Source of the DNA: Alteromonas aquimaris
GTDB lineage: Bacteria; Pseudomonadota; Gammaproteobacteria; Enterobacterales; Alteromonadaceae
DNA length: 64,000 nt
NCBI RefSeq assembly: GCF_026183695.1
Contig: NZ_JAPFRD010000002.1
Coordinates: 384,732-448,731, forward strand
Direction of reading: 5' to 3'
The position numbers and the translations under genes were made by a program. The notes under the pieces are model-generated. The model was not told the DNA's origin and did not search any database. It saw nothing but the letters and a program-made list of their open reading frames with translations. Each line of letters opens with the position of its first letter. The stretch's first letter is position 1. Shown piece after piece: positions 35,917 to 43,919 of the stretch.

Positions 35917-36933
35917 ATGCATATTCTGGTTACTGGCGCTGCGGGTTTTATCGGCGCCGCCGTTTGCAAAAAATTACTCTCTCGAAATGATACGGTAATC
36001 GGCATTGATAACTTAAATGATTATTATGATGTGTCACTAAAACAGGCTCGTCTCAACTCCATCCAGGAAAATTTTCCAGCTGATAAATTTCAGTTTGTGG
36101 AAATGGGAGTTGAAAATCGAGATAAAATGGAAACGTTATTCAAAGCGCAGGAATTCGATCGCGTGGTGCATCTGGCTGCTCAAGCTGGGGTGCGTTATTC
36201 AATTGAGAATCCGCACGCTTATATTGATTCCAATATAGTGGGGTTCATGAATATCCTCGAGGGGTGCCGGCACAATAACGTTGAACATTTGGTGTACGCT
36301 TCTTCCAGTTCGGTTTATGGCGCCAATGAGGAGATGCCATTTTCCGAACGTCATAATGTTGATCATCCCGTTAGTCTTTATGCCGCCAGCAAAAAGTCTA
36401 ATGAGTTAATGGCGCATACTTACAGTCATCTTTATCAGCTACCTACAACAGGCCTACGCTTCTTCACAGTATATGGCCCGTGGGGCCGCCCCGACATGGC
36501 ACCGATGAAGTTTACGCGGGCTATCCTGGCTGGTGAACCTATCAAAGTGTTCAATTACGGTAATCATCGACGGGACTTTACCTATATTGATGATATCGTG
36601 GCGGGGGTGGTACATGCGTTAGATAATGTTGCTCAAGCTAATTCCGACTGGCAAGGGCAAGAGCCTGATCCGGCAAGCAGCAAGGCTCCTTATCGGGTAT
36701 ATAATATTGGGGCGCAAACGCCTGTTCATTTATTAAGTTTTATCGAAACGCTTGAAAATGAACTGGGTGTCGAAGCTGAAAAAGAAATGCTGCCAATGCA
36801 ACCTGGCGATGTGCCTGATACTTATGCGGATGTCACACTGCTGCAAGAGGCAACGGGTTACAAGCCTTCTATACCAATAAGTACCGGAGTCAGTGAGCTA
36901 GTAAAATGGTATCGAGAGTACTATCAGGTATAG
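35917..36933 (+). CDS. UDP-uronate 4-epimerase (SDR family)
   Basis: A 338-residue extended short-chain dehydrogenase. ILVTGAAGFIGAAVCKKLL binds NAD, YASSSSVYGAN supplies the catalytic serine region and SLYAASKKSNELMAH the Y-x3-K motif. The DNLNDYYDVSLKQARL and GPWGRPDMAPMKFT segments are characteristic of UDP-glucuronate 4-epimerases (CapI-like). With the TviB-like gene just upstream it probably converts the gluco- to galacto-configured uronic acid. The actual substrate could be UDP-GlcA or UDP-GlcNAcA. The stop is close to that of a convergent acyltransferase gene. Confidence 0.87.
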   Translation: MHILVTGAAGFIGAAVCKKLLSRNDTVIGIDNLNDYYDVSLKQARLNSIQENFPADKFQFVEMGVENRDKMETLFKAQEFDRVVHLAAQAGVRYSIENPHAYIDSNIVGFMNILEGCRHNNVEHLVYASSSSVYGANEEMPFSERHNVDHPVSLYAASKKSNELMAHTYSHLYQLPTTGLRFFTVYGPWGRPDMAPMKFTRAILAGEPIKVFNYGNHRRDFTYIDDIVAGVVHALDNVAQANSDWQGQEPDPASSKAPYRVYNIGAQTPVHLLSFIETLENELGVEAEKEMLPMQPGDVPDTYADVTLLQEATGYKPSIPISTGVSELVKWYREYYQV

Positions 36934-36942
36934 TACATCTGA

Positions 36943-37761
36943 TTAGTCTTGCTTCCTGATTTGTTCACGAATTTGATGAAGCATTTTTGCAAAGTTAGGT
37001 TTCAAGCTGTTTTGCAATAGAGGTTGATTAATATAGTAGGGTGCGCGACGACCGTGATAGTCAATAACCGGCCCTATTTGCTCGAATTTAATCCCCACAA
37101 AACTCATGCTTCGGGCCAGGCGTGGCTCCATCATAACATAAGCATGCTGCACCCCACGTTCGATCGCGGTGGCCGCTGCGGCAAAGTATAGACCTACGGC
37201 AATAAACGGAAAGCAGCGAAGTTCTATTTCCGAATAGGTTTGCTGGTTAATAACACCCACCGCGGCCCCATCGTACTTATCCATTTCCCGTCGACGAAAA
37301 CGTCTGGGTACAGCAAGACGGGAAATTTCACAAATATTTTTACGGTTAAAATTGCGAGGGTTTAATGAATCATTGTTAATTGAAGAGATACAATACTTTT
37401 CAATCGGCAGTTCCTGTCCCTCTTCCAGTGGACGGACTAAGCGTACTGTTCCTGCAAATTCATCGGTGGTGGAATGCTTAATCAAACAATGAAGCGAATA
37501 GGCATCGAACTCATCCGTTTCCATGCCCGATTCTCTGACGTCTTCGAACTTTAACTCATCACAATAGACATTATGACGGATCCGATAAGAAATCTCTTCT
37601 AATTCACCAGAAGAGGCAATAACGGGTTGAAGGTAACTGGAAAAATGGCGGGCAATATATTTCGACTCGCCATACTGGCGATAGCTTTTATAGAGTTTGC
37701 CGATGCTGCTGGTTTTCAATTTACGTGATAACGAGCCAAGCATTTTATCTTTAGAAACCAT
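36943..37761 (-). CDS. PEP-CTERM/exosortase-associated N-acyltransferase (LuxI-like)
   Basis: A 272-residue protein matching the exosortase-associated acyltransferase family related to autoinducer synthases. ISYRIRHNVYCDELKFED corresponds to the conserved 'R-x-x-V-Y-x-x-E' block, FAGTVRLVRP follows, and NICEISRLAVPRRFRRRE is the second GNAT-like block. The family's product in XrtA systems is unknown; a long-chain acyl group is presumed. It is a single gene with 217 bases of upstream DNA and no -24/-12 promoter found. The basic first 30 residues resemble a membrane-associated tail. Confidence 0.82.
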   Translation of the reverse strand: MVSKDKMLGSLSRKLKTSSIGKLYKSYRQYGESKYIARHFSSYLQPVIASSGELEEISYRIRHNVYCDELKFEDVRESGMETDEFDAYSLHCLIKHSTTDEFAGTVRLVRPLEEGQELPIEKYCISSINNDSLNPRNFNRKNICEISRLAVPRRFRRREMDKYDGAAVGVINQQTYSEIELRCFPFIAVGLYFAAAATAIERGVQHAYVMMEPRLARSMSFVGIKFEQIGPVIDYHGRRAPYYINQPLLQNSLKPNFAKMLHQIREQIRKQD

Positions 37762-37911
37762 TCTTTTACTACTGCGTCCTCAGATTGCTACCGTTACTGC
37801 TTAAAAAGTATAGCGTTAATTCCACGTTTCACTAATTTGATGTTGCATTAATTCGATCAGCTCATCGAAACACTATTTTATACGTACTTCTTTTTATTCA
37901 TTTTTGGTGAG

Positions 37912-37927
37912 TGAACGATAGCGTTCA
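37912..37927. repeat. Short inverted repeat upstream of the acyltransferase gene
   Basis: TGAACG-ATAG-CGTTCA: 6-base arms with a 4-base centre in the 217-base gap between two minus-strand genes. It could be an operator or a hairpin after the GT4 gene; there is no T-run on the minus strand. Confidence 0.3.
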
Positions 37928-37978
37928 GTGAATATATCCTGATAACGACACTAGCACCAGTTCTTCTCTTCTGGCAAC

Positions 37979-39226
37979 TTAATTATGTTCCTTTATTGAG
38001 CAAGAATAGTTCTGTGAAATCGTTTTAGCGTCATATTTTTGCGCAATTAATTGTCTTCCTTTTTGACCCACAGACTCTGCATCGACATTGCCGTCCACTA
38101 GATCACAGATGGCGGCGAAAATCGCTTCAGTCGAATTTACCACAAAGCCACTTTCCATATGAGTGACTGATATCCCTTCAAACGCTATATCCGAGCCAAT
38201 AACGGGTAACCCATAATTCATTGCATCGAGCACTTTAAGCTTGGTACCACCACCATCTCGTAACGGGCACAAAAACGCCTGAGCGTTCTGGTAAAAAATA
38301 TCAATGTCGTCCACATAACCATGGATGGTCACAAACTCATATTGGCTGGCCAGGTTGCTGACCGAGGCCGCTGGATTTTTTCCGATAATATCGATGTGCA
38401 CAGCTATATTATGTTGACGAATCAATGGACAAATTGCTTCCAGAAGAAAAGTGATCGCATCGTGATTGGGATACCAGTCCAGCCCGCCGATAAATAATAA
38501 CTTACCCTGCTGAGGGGTGCGCGTTACCTTTTCTTTATACGCCACTCCATTTGGTACTACCTCAACATTCATACCGGGCTGTAAGTGATTCAATGCTTCT
38601 TTGTCTTCGGGGGAACATACGATGTGGTGACGGTAATGGCGCATCATCTGGGCGTCAAACTGGGCAATTTTTTTTGCTTCGATGGCATAGTAGTGTTTTT
38701 TGGCCCAGTGCGTTTCTTTTTCTGCACGACGCTGCATCATGATATGCTCGGCATTATGATGATTGATGACCGTTTTGTCTGCCGGCAACGCAGTTCCAAA
38801 ATCACCTAACAAACCCATTGTATCCACATGAATATAGTCGAAATTTTCGTAATCTACTTGGTTAAGGGCATTTGCCAGTTCACGGCTATGAAGCCAGTTA
38901 ACTGAGTAAGGCTTTGACGACGCAAGAGACAGACCTGCTGTGGTGAGGCGATGCCACTTGGTTTTTTCATTGTCCATTGTGAAAAAGTGAATTTGCGCCC
39001 CTTTACTTTCAAAAAATCTTTTCGCTTCAGCCAAGCCTTGCTCAACGGACTCAAAATAAGGGGTTAGCAAACGGGGTTGGACTAAACACATTAGGGTAAC
39101 GTCATGGTCAACCAATACTTTTTCCAAAAGCCCGTATGTGCGTATCAGTAACCCACCTTTTGGGGGGTAGGGGACAAAGTGATTGATCCATAAAACGCGT
39201 TTCTTGTGAACGGGATGACTGCTCAT
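37979..39226 (-). CDS. GT4 glycosyltransferase, XrtA-system type
   Basis: A 415-residue GT-B glycosyltransferase. VLWINHFVPYPPKGGLLIRT opens the acceptor domain in the style of the XrtA/PEP-CTERM-associated sugar transferases. NHHNAEHIMMQRRAE is central. LLFIGGLDWYPNHDAITFLLE and AFLCPLRDGGGTKLKVLDAM (donor site) complete the GT4 pattern. It probably contributes to the exopolysaccharide or to glycosylation of sorted proteins. It lies between the acyltransferase gene and the second PEP-CTERM gene, each separated by more than 100 bases and by a terminator from the latter. Confidence 0.82.
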   Translation of the reverse strand: MSSHPVHKKRVLWINHFVPYPPKGGLLIRTYGLLEKVLVDHDVTLMCLVQPRLLTPYFESVEQGLAEAKRFFESKGAQIHFFTMDNEKTKWHRLTTAGLSLASSKPYSVNWLHSRELANALNQVDYENFDYIHVDTMGLLGDFGTALPADKTVINHHNAEHIMMQRRAEKETHWAKKHYYAIEAKKIAQFDAQMMRHYRHHIVCSPEDKEALNHLQPGMNVEVVPNGVAYKEKVTRTPQQGKLLFIGGLDWYPNHDAITFLLEAICPLIRQHNIAVHIDIIGKNPAASVSNLASQYEFVTIHGYVDDIDIFYQNAQAFLCPLRDGGGTKLKVLDAMNYGLPVIGSDIAFEGISVTHMESGFVVNSTEAIFAAICDLVDGNVDAESVGQKGRQLIAQKYDAKTISQNYSCSIKEHN

Positions 39227-39318
39227 AAACTTCCCTTAATTTGCTGCAAACGAGATAAGCGAGGTAAGTAGCTAATTAAAGCTTACTTCCGTTAAGAGGT
39301 AAACTCTGAAAACGAAAA

Positions 39319-39341
39319 AAGCCACTTATATCAAGTGGCTT
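39319..39341 (-). terminator. Terminator of the 39.4-kb PEP-CTERM gene
   Basis: GCCACTT (39321-39327) pairs with AAGTGGC (39333-39339), and the outer AA/TT extends the stem. On the minus strand it is followed by six T residues. It lies 26 bases past the stop codon of the PEP-CTERM-like gene. Confidence 0.82.
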
Positions 39342-39366
39342 CATACGTCTGTTTAGTAAATAAGAT

Positions 39367-40293
39367 CTATTTTCTAAGCTTTCTGCGAAGGGCAAAAAGA
39401 GACAACATTAACAGACCAGCAGTAGCGGGTGTACTAACATCACCAGTTAACACAGGATCACGGGCCCACACATTAAGATGTGAAATTCCCTTATCTAGCA
39501 GTCCTGCAGTACTGAATGTACCGTAAAACTCATAAGGTGTTGTGAAATTTAGTGCTGGGTTATCTTCCACTGCAAAGATGTCATCGAAATCAAACATATA
39601 AATTGCTAAACCAGCGCCACTTTGCTCAGCCCCTGCTTTGATGGTGAACACCAACTGGTCAAAAATCGCTGGACGGCCTAGAGCATCCTGGATATCAGCA
39701 ATGACATTTGGATCATCACTCAGTTTCAATGACCAGGTACCAGATTTACATTCGTCAGTCTGATCACACATAAAGTCGATAGACAAGAAGTCACCCACAT
39801 TAAACGTGTTTCCTGCAAAGCCAACATCGGAGTAATACGTTCTCTCCAGTTTGCCATCAACGACATTCTCACCAAAGTGAGCTAAATGGATATAACCAGG
39901 GTCAGTGAATGTACCGTTGTTATCCAGGTCTTCTAAATCAGATGCCGTGATTAAACCATTAGCCACTGCATCAAAAGACGACCCTTGGTGTTCTTCCCCG
40001 TTCAGGTAACCATCTCCTAATTGACCAATGTTAGGATCAGGTTCATTTCTCCCGCCGGCATCATCATTGTCGCCATTATTGATACACACGGAGGCATCAT
40101 AAGATTGGCTTAATAAACCATTACCAGGAGCTGGATCGCCAGTGCCTACATTGGTGATGGCTTCTAACGTCACATCACTAAGGCTACATGAGGCAATTGC
40201 CATTGCCAGTGGTTGTGCTTGTGTTACTTGCGCGCTAAGGGCAAGTACAGCGGAAATTCCTACTACACTGCGAACTACAATTTTCTTTAACAT
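39367..40293 (-). CDS. PEP-CTERM-like exosortase substrate with T-P-A-T variant tail
   Basis: A 308-residue exported protein. The signal peptide runs MLKKIVVRSVVGISAVLALSAQVTQA. The C-terminus is a sorting tail in which the usual P-E-P is replaced by V-S-T-P-A-T, followed by a hydrophobic segment AGLLMLSLFAL and the basic end RRKLRK. The body is acidic and Asp/Gly-rich (NNGDNDDAGG). The ATG at 40293 is preferred over 40302 because AAGGGG lies 9 bases upstream of it. A sigma-54 promoter precedes the gene and a hairpin terminator follows. It is a likely XrtA substrate; the body function is unknown. Confidence 0.8.
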   Translation of the reverse strand: MLKKIVVRSVVGISAVLALSAQVTQAQPLAMAIASCSLSDVTLEAITNVGTGDPAPGNGLLSQSYDASVCINNGDNDDAGGRNEPDPNIGQLGDGYLNGEEHQGSSFDAVANGLITASDLEDLDNNGTFTDPGYIHLAHFGENVVDGKLERTYYSDVGFAGNTFNVGDFLSIDFMCDQTDECKSGTWSLKLSDDPNVIADIQDALGRPAIFDQLVFTIKAGAEQSGAGLAIYMFDFDDIFAVEDNPALNFTTPYEFYGTFSTAGLLDKGISHLNVWARDPVLTGDVSTPATAGLLMLSLFALRRKLRK

Positions 40294-40329
40294 ATTAATC
40301 ATCCCCTTTTTGTTGTACAGGATCCCTTT

Positions 40330-40345
40330 AGCAATAAGCGGGCCA
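40330..40345 (-). promoter_or_regulatory. Sigma-54 (-24/-12) promoter for the 39.4-kb PEP-CTERM gene
   Basis: The minus strand reads TGGCCCGCTTATTGCT. The -12 element TTGCT is perfect, the -24 element has a single mismatch (C for A) and the spacing is exact. It lies 37 bases before the chosen ATG. It matches the element found upstream of the other PEP-CTERM gene. Confidence 0.75.
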
Positions 40346-40424
40346 TATATTAATATATTGATTTTAAAGGAAAAATAAAAAGCTGTTTAAGTATATGTAA
40401 AAGAACCGGACATTAATTAAGCTT

Positions 40425-42605
40425 TCACTCATTGCGCGCTTTCATTTTTCTGCGCATTTCATGTAAGACAAATTCGGTATAACCATTCGGTTGCTGCAGA
40501 CCTTCGAAAATTAATTTTTTAGCGGCTTGAAAACCCTGTGAATTTTCTTTCGCCGCACCCATAGGAATATAATCTGGGTCATGTAAATTTTGTTGATCTA
40601 CCAGTGTCGACATTTTTAACATGCTTTGATAAACCTGATCCTCACTGATTATACCGTGAAGTAGCCAATTGGCGATGTGCTGCGACGAGATACGCAAGGT
40701 GGCCCGATCTTCCATCAAACCGATATCATTGATATCTGGTACTTTTGAGCATCCTATACCCATATGAACCCACCTGACAACATAGCCTAAGATGCCCTGC
40801 ACATTGTTATCCAATTCGTGTTGAATTTGCTCTGGTGTCAGCTTTTTTTCCAGTAAGGGGATGGATAAAATTTTGCTGCGCTCAGCGTCACTGCTATCTT
40901 CTATATTCGTATGCCTTGCAAAGACATTTACCTGATGATAATGCAACGCATGCAAGGTGGCAGCAGTAGGAGAGGGGACCCAGGCGGTTGTGGCCCCCGC
41001 CTCAGGGTGAGCAATCTTTGTTTTCATCATCGAAGTCATGTCATCTGGGATGGGCCACATTCCTTTTCCAATTTGCGCTTTACCGGACATGCCGCAGGCA
41101 ATTCCGGTAGCCACATTAGAACGCTCATAAGCACTTATCCACGGCATTACTTTTAATGCCGATTTATCAGCAAAGGGGCCAGCGTGCATGGAGGTATGGA
41201 TTTCATCTCCGGTTCTATCCAAAAAACCGGTATTGATAAACACAACTCTGTTAGCTGCCTGGGCAATACAGGCTTTTAAATTGACGGATGTACGCCGCTC
41301 CTCATCCATAATACCCATTTTAAGTGTATAGTGTTCAAGGCTAAGAGCCCCCTCTATTGAAGCGAAGAGGGCGTCAGTAAAGGCAACTTCTTCTGGCCCG
41401 TGCATTTTCGGTTTGACGATATAAATGCTTCCTTTCTGCGAATTCGTATATTTACCGTTTCCCAGCAAGTCATGCTTTCCAATCAATGCCGTAATTACAC
41501 CATCCAAGATGCCTTCAGGAACCGGTTCATTGTTGAACAGAACAGCATCGCAGAACATGTGCAATCCGACATTTCTGACGAACATCAGACTTCTGCCTGG
41601 TAACGTCAATGACCCTGTCACACTATTCTGACTAAAAGGGGAAGGCGTAAACGTTTTATCTTCGTGCATGGTTCTGGTTAGCGTGTTTCCCCCTTTTTGC
41701 AAATCGGTGGAAAGCGTGCCTTTCATTAAACCAAGCCAATTGCTGTACACCACTACTTTATCTTCGGCATCGACCGCTGCCACCGAATCTTCGCAGTCCA
41801 TAATAGTGGAAATGGCAGCCTCTAGCAGAATGTCTTTAATATTCGCAGGATCGGTTTGGCCCACAGGGTGATCTGAATCGAACTGAATTTCTACATGCAG
41901 GCCGTGATGCCGAAACAGTAATGAAGATGGTTCTGGGAGGTCTCCAGTAAATCCTTGCCATTGTTCAACGTTCGCCAACTGAGTAGAATTCTGATTGGCC
42001 AGCTGGATAAATAAGTTGTCATTTTCAATGATGTAGGCAGTAGCCTCCTTGTGACTACCGGTGGCGAGTGGGAGCATCACATCTAACCACTCTTTCGCTT
42101 TATCAGTGACTTTTTTCCCTCTCACCGGATTATAATCACTTCCCTTTTCTGCGCCATCGGTTTGCGCAATGATATCGGTACCGTATAAGGCATCATATAA
42201 ACTGCCCCAGCGGGCATTACAGGCGTTAAGTGCATAACGGGCGTTATTAATGGGGACGACTAACTGAGGTCCAGCCATTCGCGCGACTTCATCATCTACT
42301 TTAGAGGTAGCTATGGTACATTCATCAGGTGCGTCCACCAGATAACCTATCTCTTCCAAAAAGCCTTTATATTCTTCACCTGTGGTAGGGCGATTAGCTT
42401 TATGATAGTCATCTATTTGCTGCTGAAGGGACTCACGAGTAGTTAACAACTTTTTGTTTTGTGAGGTAAATTGGCGAAGAATGTCTTCAAATGCTGCCCA
42501 GAAGTGCGCTTGTCCCACTTGTGAGCCGGGTAATGCGTGGTCATTGATAAATTGATGGAGCGACTGGGCAACTTTTAATTGCCCCTCCTGAACATACTTC
42601 TGCAT
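40425..42605 (-). CDS. glcB: Malate synthase G
   Basis: A 726-residue malate synthase of the long G isoform, which condenses glyoxylate with acetyl-CoA to malate in the cytosol. Characteristic segments include TIMDCEDSVAAVDAEDKV, GRSLMFVRNVGLHM, MGIMDEERRTSVNLKACI and FINTGFLDRTGDEIHTSM. The ATG at 42605 is preceded by GAGG at good spacing, so an upstream GTG is less likely. It completes the glyoxylate bypass with isocitrate lyase at 43.9-45.5 kb; the LysR gene lies between them on the same strand. Length is normal. Confidence 0.95.
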   Translation of the reverse strand: MQKYVQEGQLKVAQSLHQFINDHALPGSQVGQAHFWAAFEDILRQFTSQNKKLLTTRESLQQQIDDYHKANRPTTGEEYKGFLEEIGYLVDAPDECTIATSKVDDEVARMAGPQLVVPINNARYALNACNARWGSLYDALYGTDIIAQTDGAEKGSDYNPVRGKKVTDKAKEWLDVMLPLATGSHKEATAYIIENDNLFIQLANQNSTQLANVEQWQGFTGDLPEPSSLLFRHHGLHVEIQFDSDHPVGQTDPANIKDILLEAAISTIMDCEDSVAAVDAEDKVVVYSNWLGLMKGTLSTDLQKGGNTLTRTMHEDKTFTPSPFSQNSVTGSLTLPGRSLMFVRNVGLHMFCDAVLFNNEPVPEGILDGVITALIGKHDLLGNGKYTNSQKGSIYIVKPKMHGPEEVAFTDALFASIEGALSLEHYTLKMGIMDEERRTSVNLKACIAQAANRVVFINTGFLDRTGDEIHTSMHAGPFADKSALKVMPWISAYERSNVATGIACGMSGKAQIGKGMWPIPDDMTSMMKTKIAHPEAGATTAWVPSPTAATLHALHYHQVNVFARHTNIEDSSDAERSKILSIPLLEKKLTPEQIQHELDNNVQGILGYVVRWVHMGIGCSKVPDINDIGLMEDRATLRISSQHIANWLLHGIISEDQVYQSMLKMSTLVDQQNLHDPDYIPMGAAKENSQGFQAAKKLIFEGLQQPNGYTEFVLHEMRRKMKARNE

Positions 42606-42705
42606 ATACACCTCAATAAATAAATTTACTTTCCCAGTGTATACACTTTAGCTAACTAATTTTAATTTATGGCTATTATCCTAGCTATTCAATTGATGAA
42701 TAATG

Positions 42706-43650
42706 TTAAAAAGTATTCATCTCCGCAGCGACATCCGCAATCAGCCTGCGCAACCATATATGCCCCGCATCGTGGTGTAACAGTGCACTCCATGCCATTT
42801 TCAGCGCAATAGGTGGTATGTCAAAGGGCGGCTCTTTTAAAATAACACTGGTGTCGTCTTTGAAGATAGTGGCGACTTTCGTTGGTAGGGTGGCAATCAA
42901 ATTCTGTGTTTTTGCTATCTGCAACGCGGCATGATAATGACGAGTAAAGACACGGATATCTCGATGTTTACCAATTTTGGTCAATTCCGCGTCCACCCAA
43001 CCCAGTTTCTGTACCTCGTTAGGATCAATGCCCACCCCGACACCAAATCCAGTTTTACTTACCCAGATATGTTGGGCCTCAAGGTACGCATTTAAATCCC
43101 ATTTTTCTGCCAACGGATGATTGGCACTGAGTACACAACTAAACGAATCGTACCACAGCACTTTCTGATGGAAGGAGAGAGGTAACTCTTCAAATCGGTT
43201 AATCGCCATGTCTACCTTTCCTTGTTCTACATCATGGAAAGTGACATCACTAGGTGTGATCAGGTCTAAAGTAATATTAGGTGCAAGCTTGGACAATCTG
43301 CCAACCAACTCAAGTAACAAGGTGCTTTCTGCATAGTCGCTTGTCATAATTCTGAATGTGCGTTTACTGGTAGCAGGATCAAAGTCGGTTTCTGGCTGAA
43401 TTGAGCTTTCCAGTTTTGATAACACGTCTCGAATTATAGGCTGCAGTTCCAGTGCCCGCTTTGTAGGCGTCATTCCGTCACTGGTTCTGACTAAAATTGG
43501 ATCTTTAAATAGATCTCTAAGTCGTTTCAGACCATTGCTCATCGCGGGTTGGGTAATGCTCAGCTGATTTGCTGCTCGGGTAACACTGCCTTCTCTAAGT
43601 AGAACATCGAGATAGACCAAAAGATTGAGATCAACCTTGGCAATATTCAT
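42706..43650 (-). CDS. LysR-family regulator between glyoxylate-bypass genes
   Basis: A 314-residue LysR-type regulator. The N-terminal winged helix-turn-helix has VYLDVLLREGSVTRAANQL followed by SITQPAMSNGLKRLRDLF. The C-terminal effector domain spans residues ~95-310. It lies 95-100 bases upstream of glcB and downstream of aceA, all on one strand, so it probably responds to an acetate- or fatty-acid-derived signal; the ligand is inferred. Its leader contains an unusually long A-rich tract (see repeat at 43672-43722). Confidence 0.88.
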   Translation of the reverse strand: MNIAKVDLNLLVYLDVLLREGSVTRAANQLSITQPAMSNGLKRLRDLFKDPILVRTSDGMTPTKRALELQPIIRDVLSKLESSIQPETDFDPATSKRTFRIMTSDYAESTLLLELVGRLSKLAPNITLDLITPSDVTFHDVEQGKVDMAINRFEELPLSFHQKVLWYDSFSCVLSANHPLAEKWDLNAYLEAQHIWVSKTGFGVGVGIDPNEVQKLGWVDAELTKIGKHRDIRVFTRHYHAALQIAKTQNLIATLPTKVATIFKDDTSVILKEPPFDIPPIALKMAWSALLHHDAGHIWLRRLIADVAAEMNTF

Positions 43651-43671
43651 CTATTTTAATCCTTAAGTGCA

Positions 43672-43722
43672 TTACTTTTTACTTTTTACTTTTTTCTTTT
43701 TTTTTTTACTTTTATTTTATTA
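43672..43722. repeat. Pyrimidine-rich (A-rich on the transcript) tract upstream of the LysR gene
   Basis: Repeated ACTTTTT-type units and an 11-T run (43697-43707) lie in the leader of the minus-strand LysR gene; its transcript would be A-rich with AAAAAGT repeats. Such tracts can slip during replication or act as UP-type elements. No coding sequence is affected. Confidence 0.45.
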
Positions 43723-43876
43723 TTTTCATACCGCTATCAGCGGGGGTATTTCTATAGGCTTTCTCGTCAGCTTCCACTGCCTTTCATAGCAGCCTAACAT
43801 ACAAATCTAAAAAATATTATAACGAAAAGTTGATATAATGCGATGTTTATACTGAAAAAAGCGTCAAAACGAAAAA

Positions 43877-43892
43877 GGCTCCCGCAGGAGCC
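43877..43892 (-). terminator. Terminator of isocitrate lyase
   Basis: GGCTCC (43877-43882) and GGAGCC (43887-43892) around a CGCA loop, followed on the minus strand by TTTTTCG. It lies 28 bases past the stop codon. Confidence 0.8.
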
Positions 43893-43919
43893 ATGTTTTC
43901 ACAGTTTACCGACTAACCG

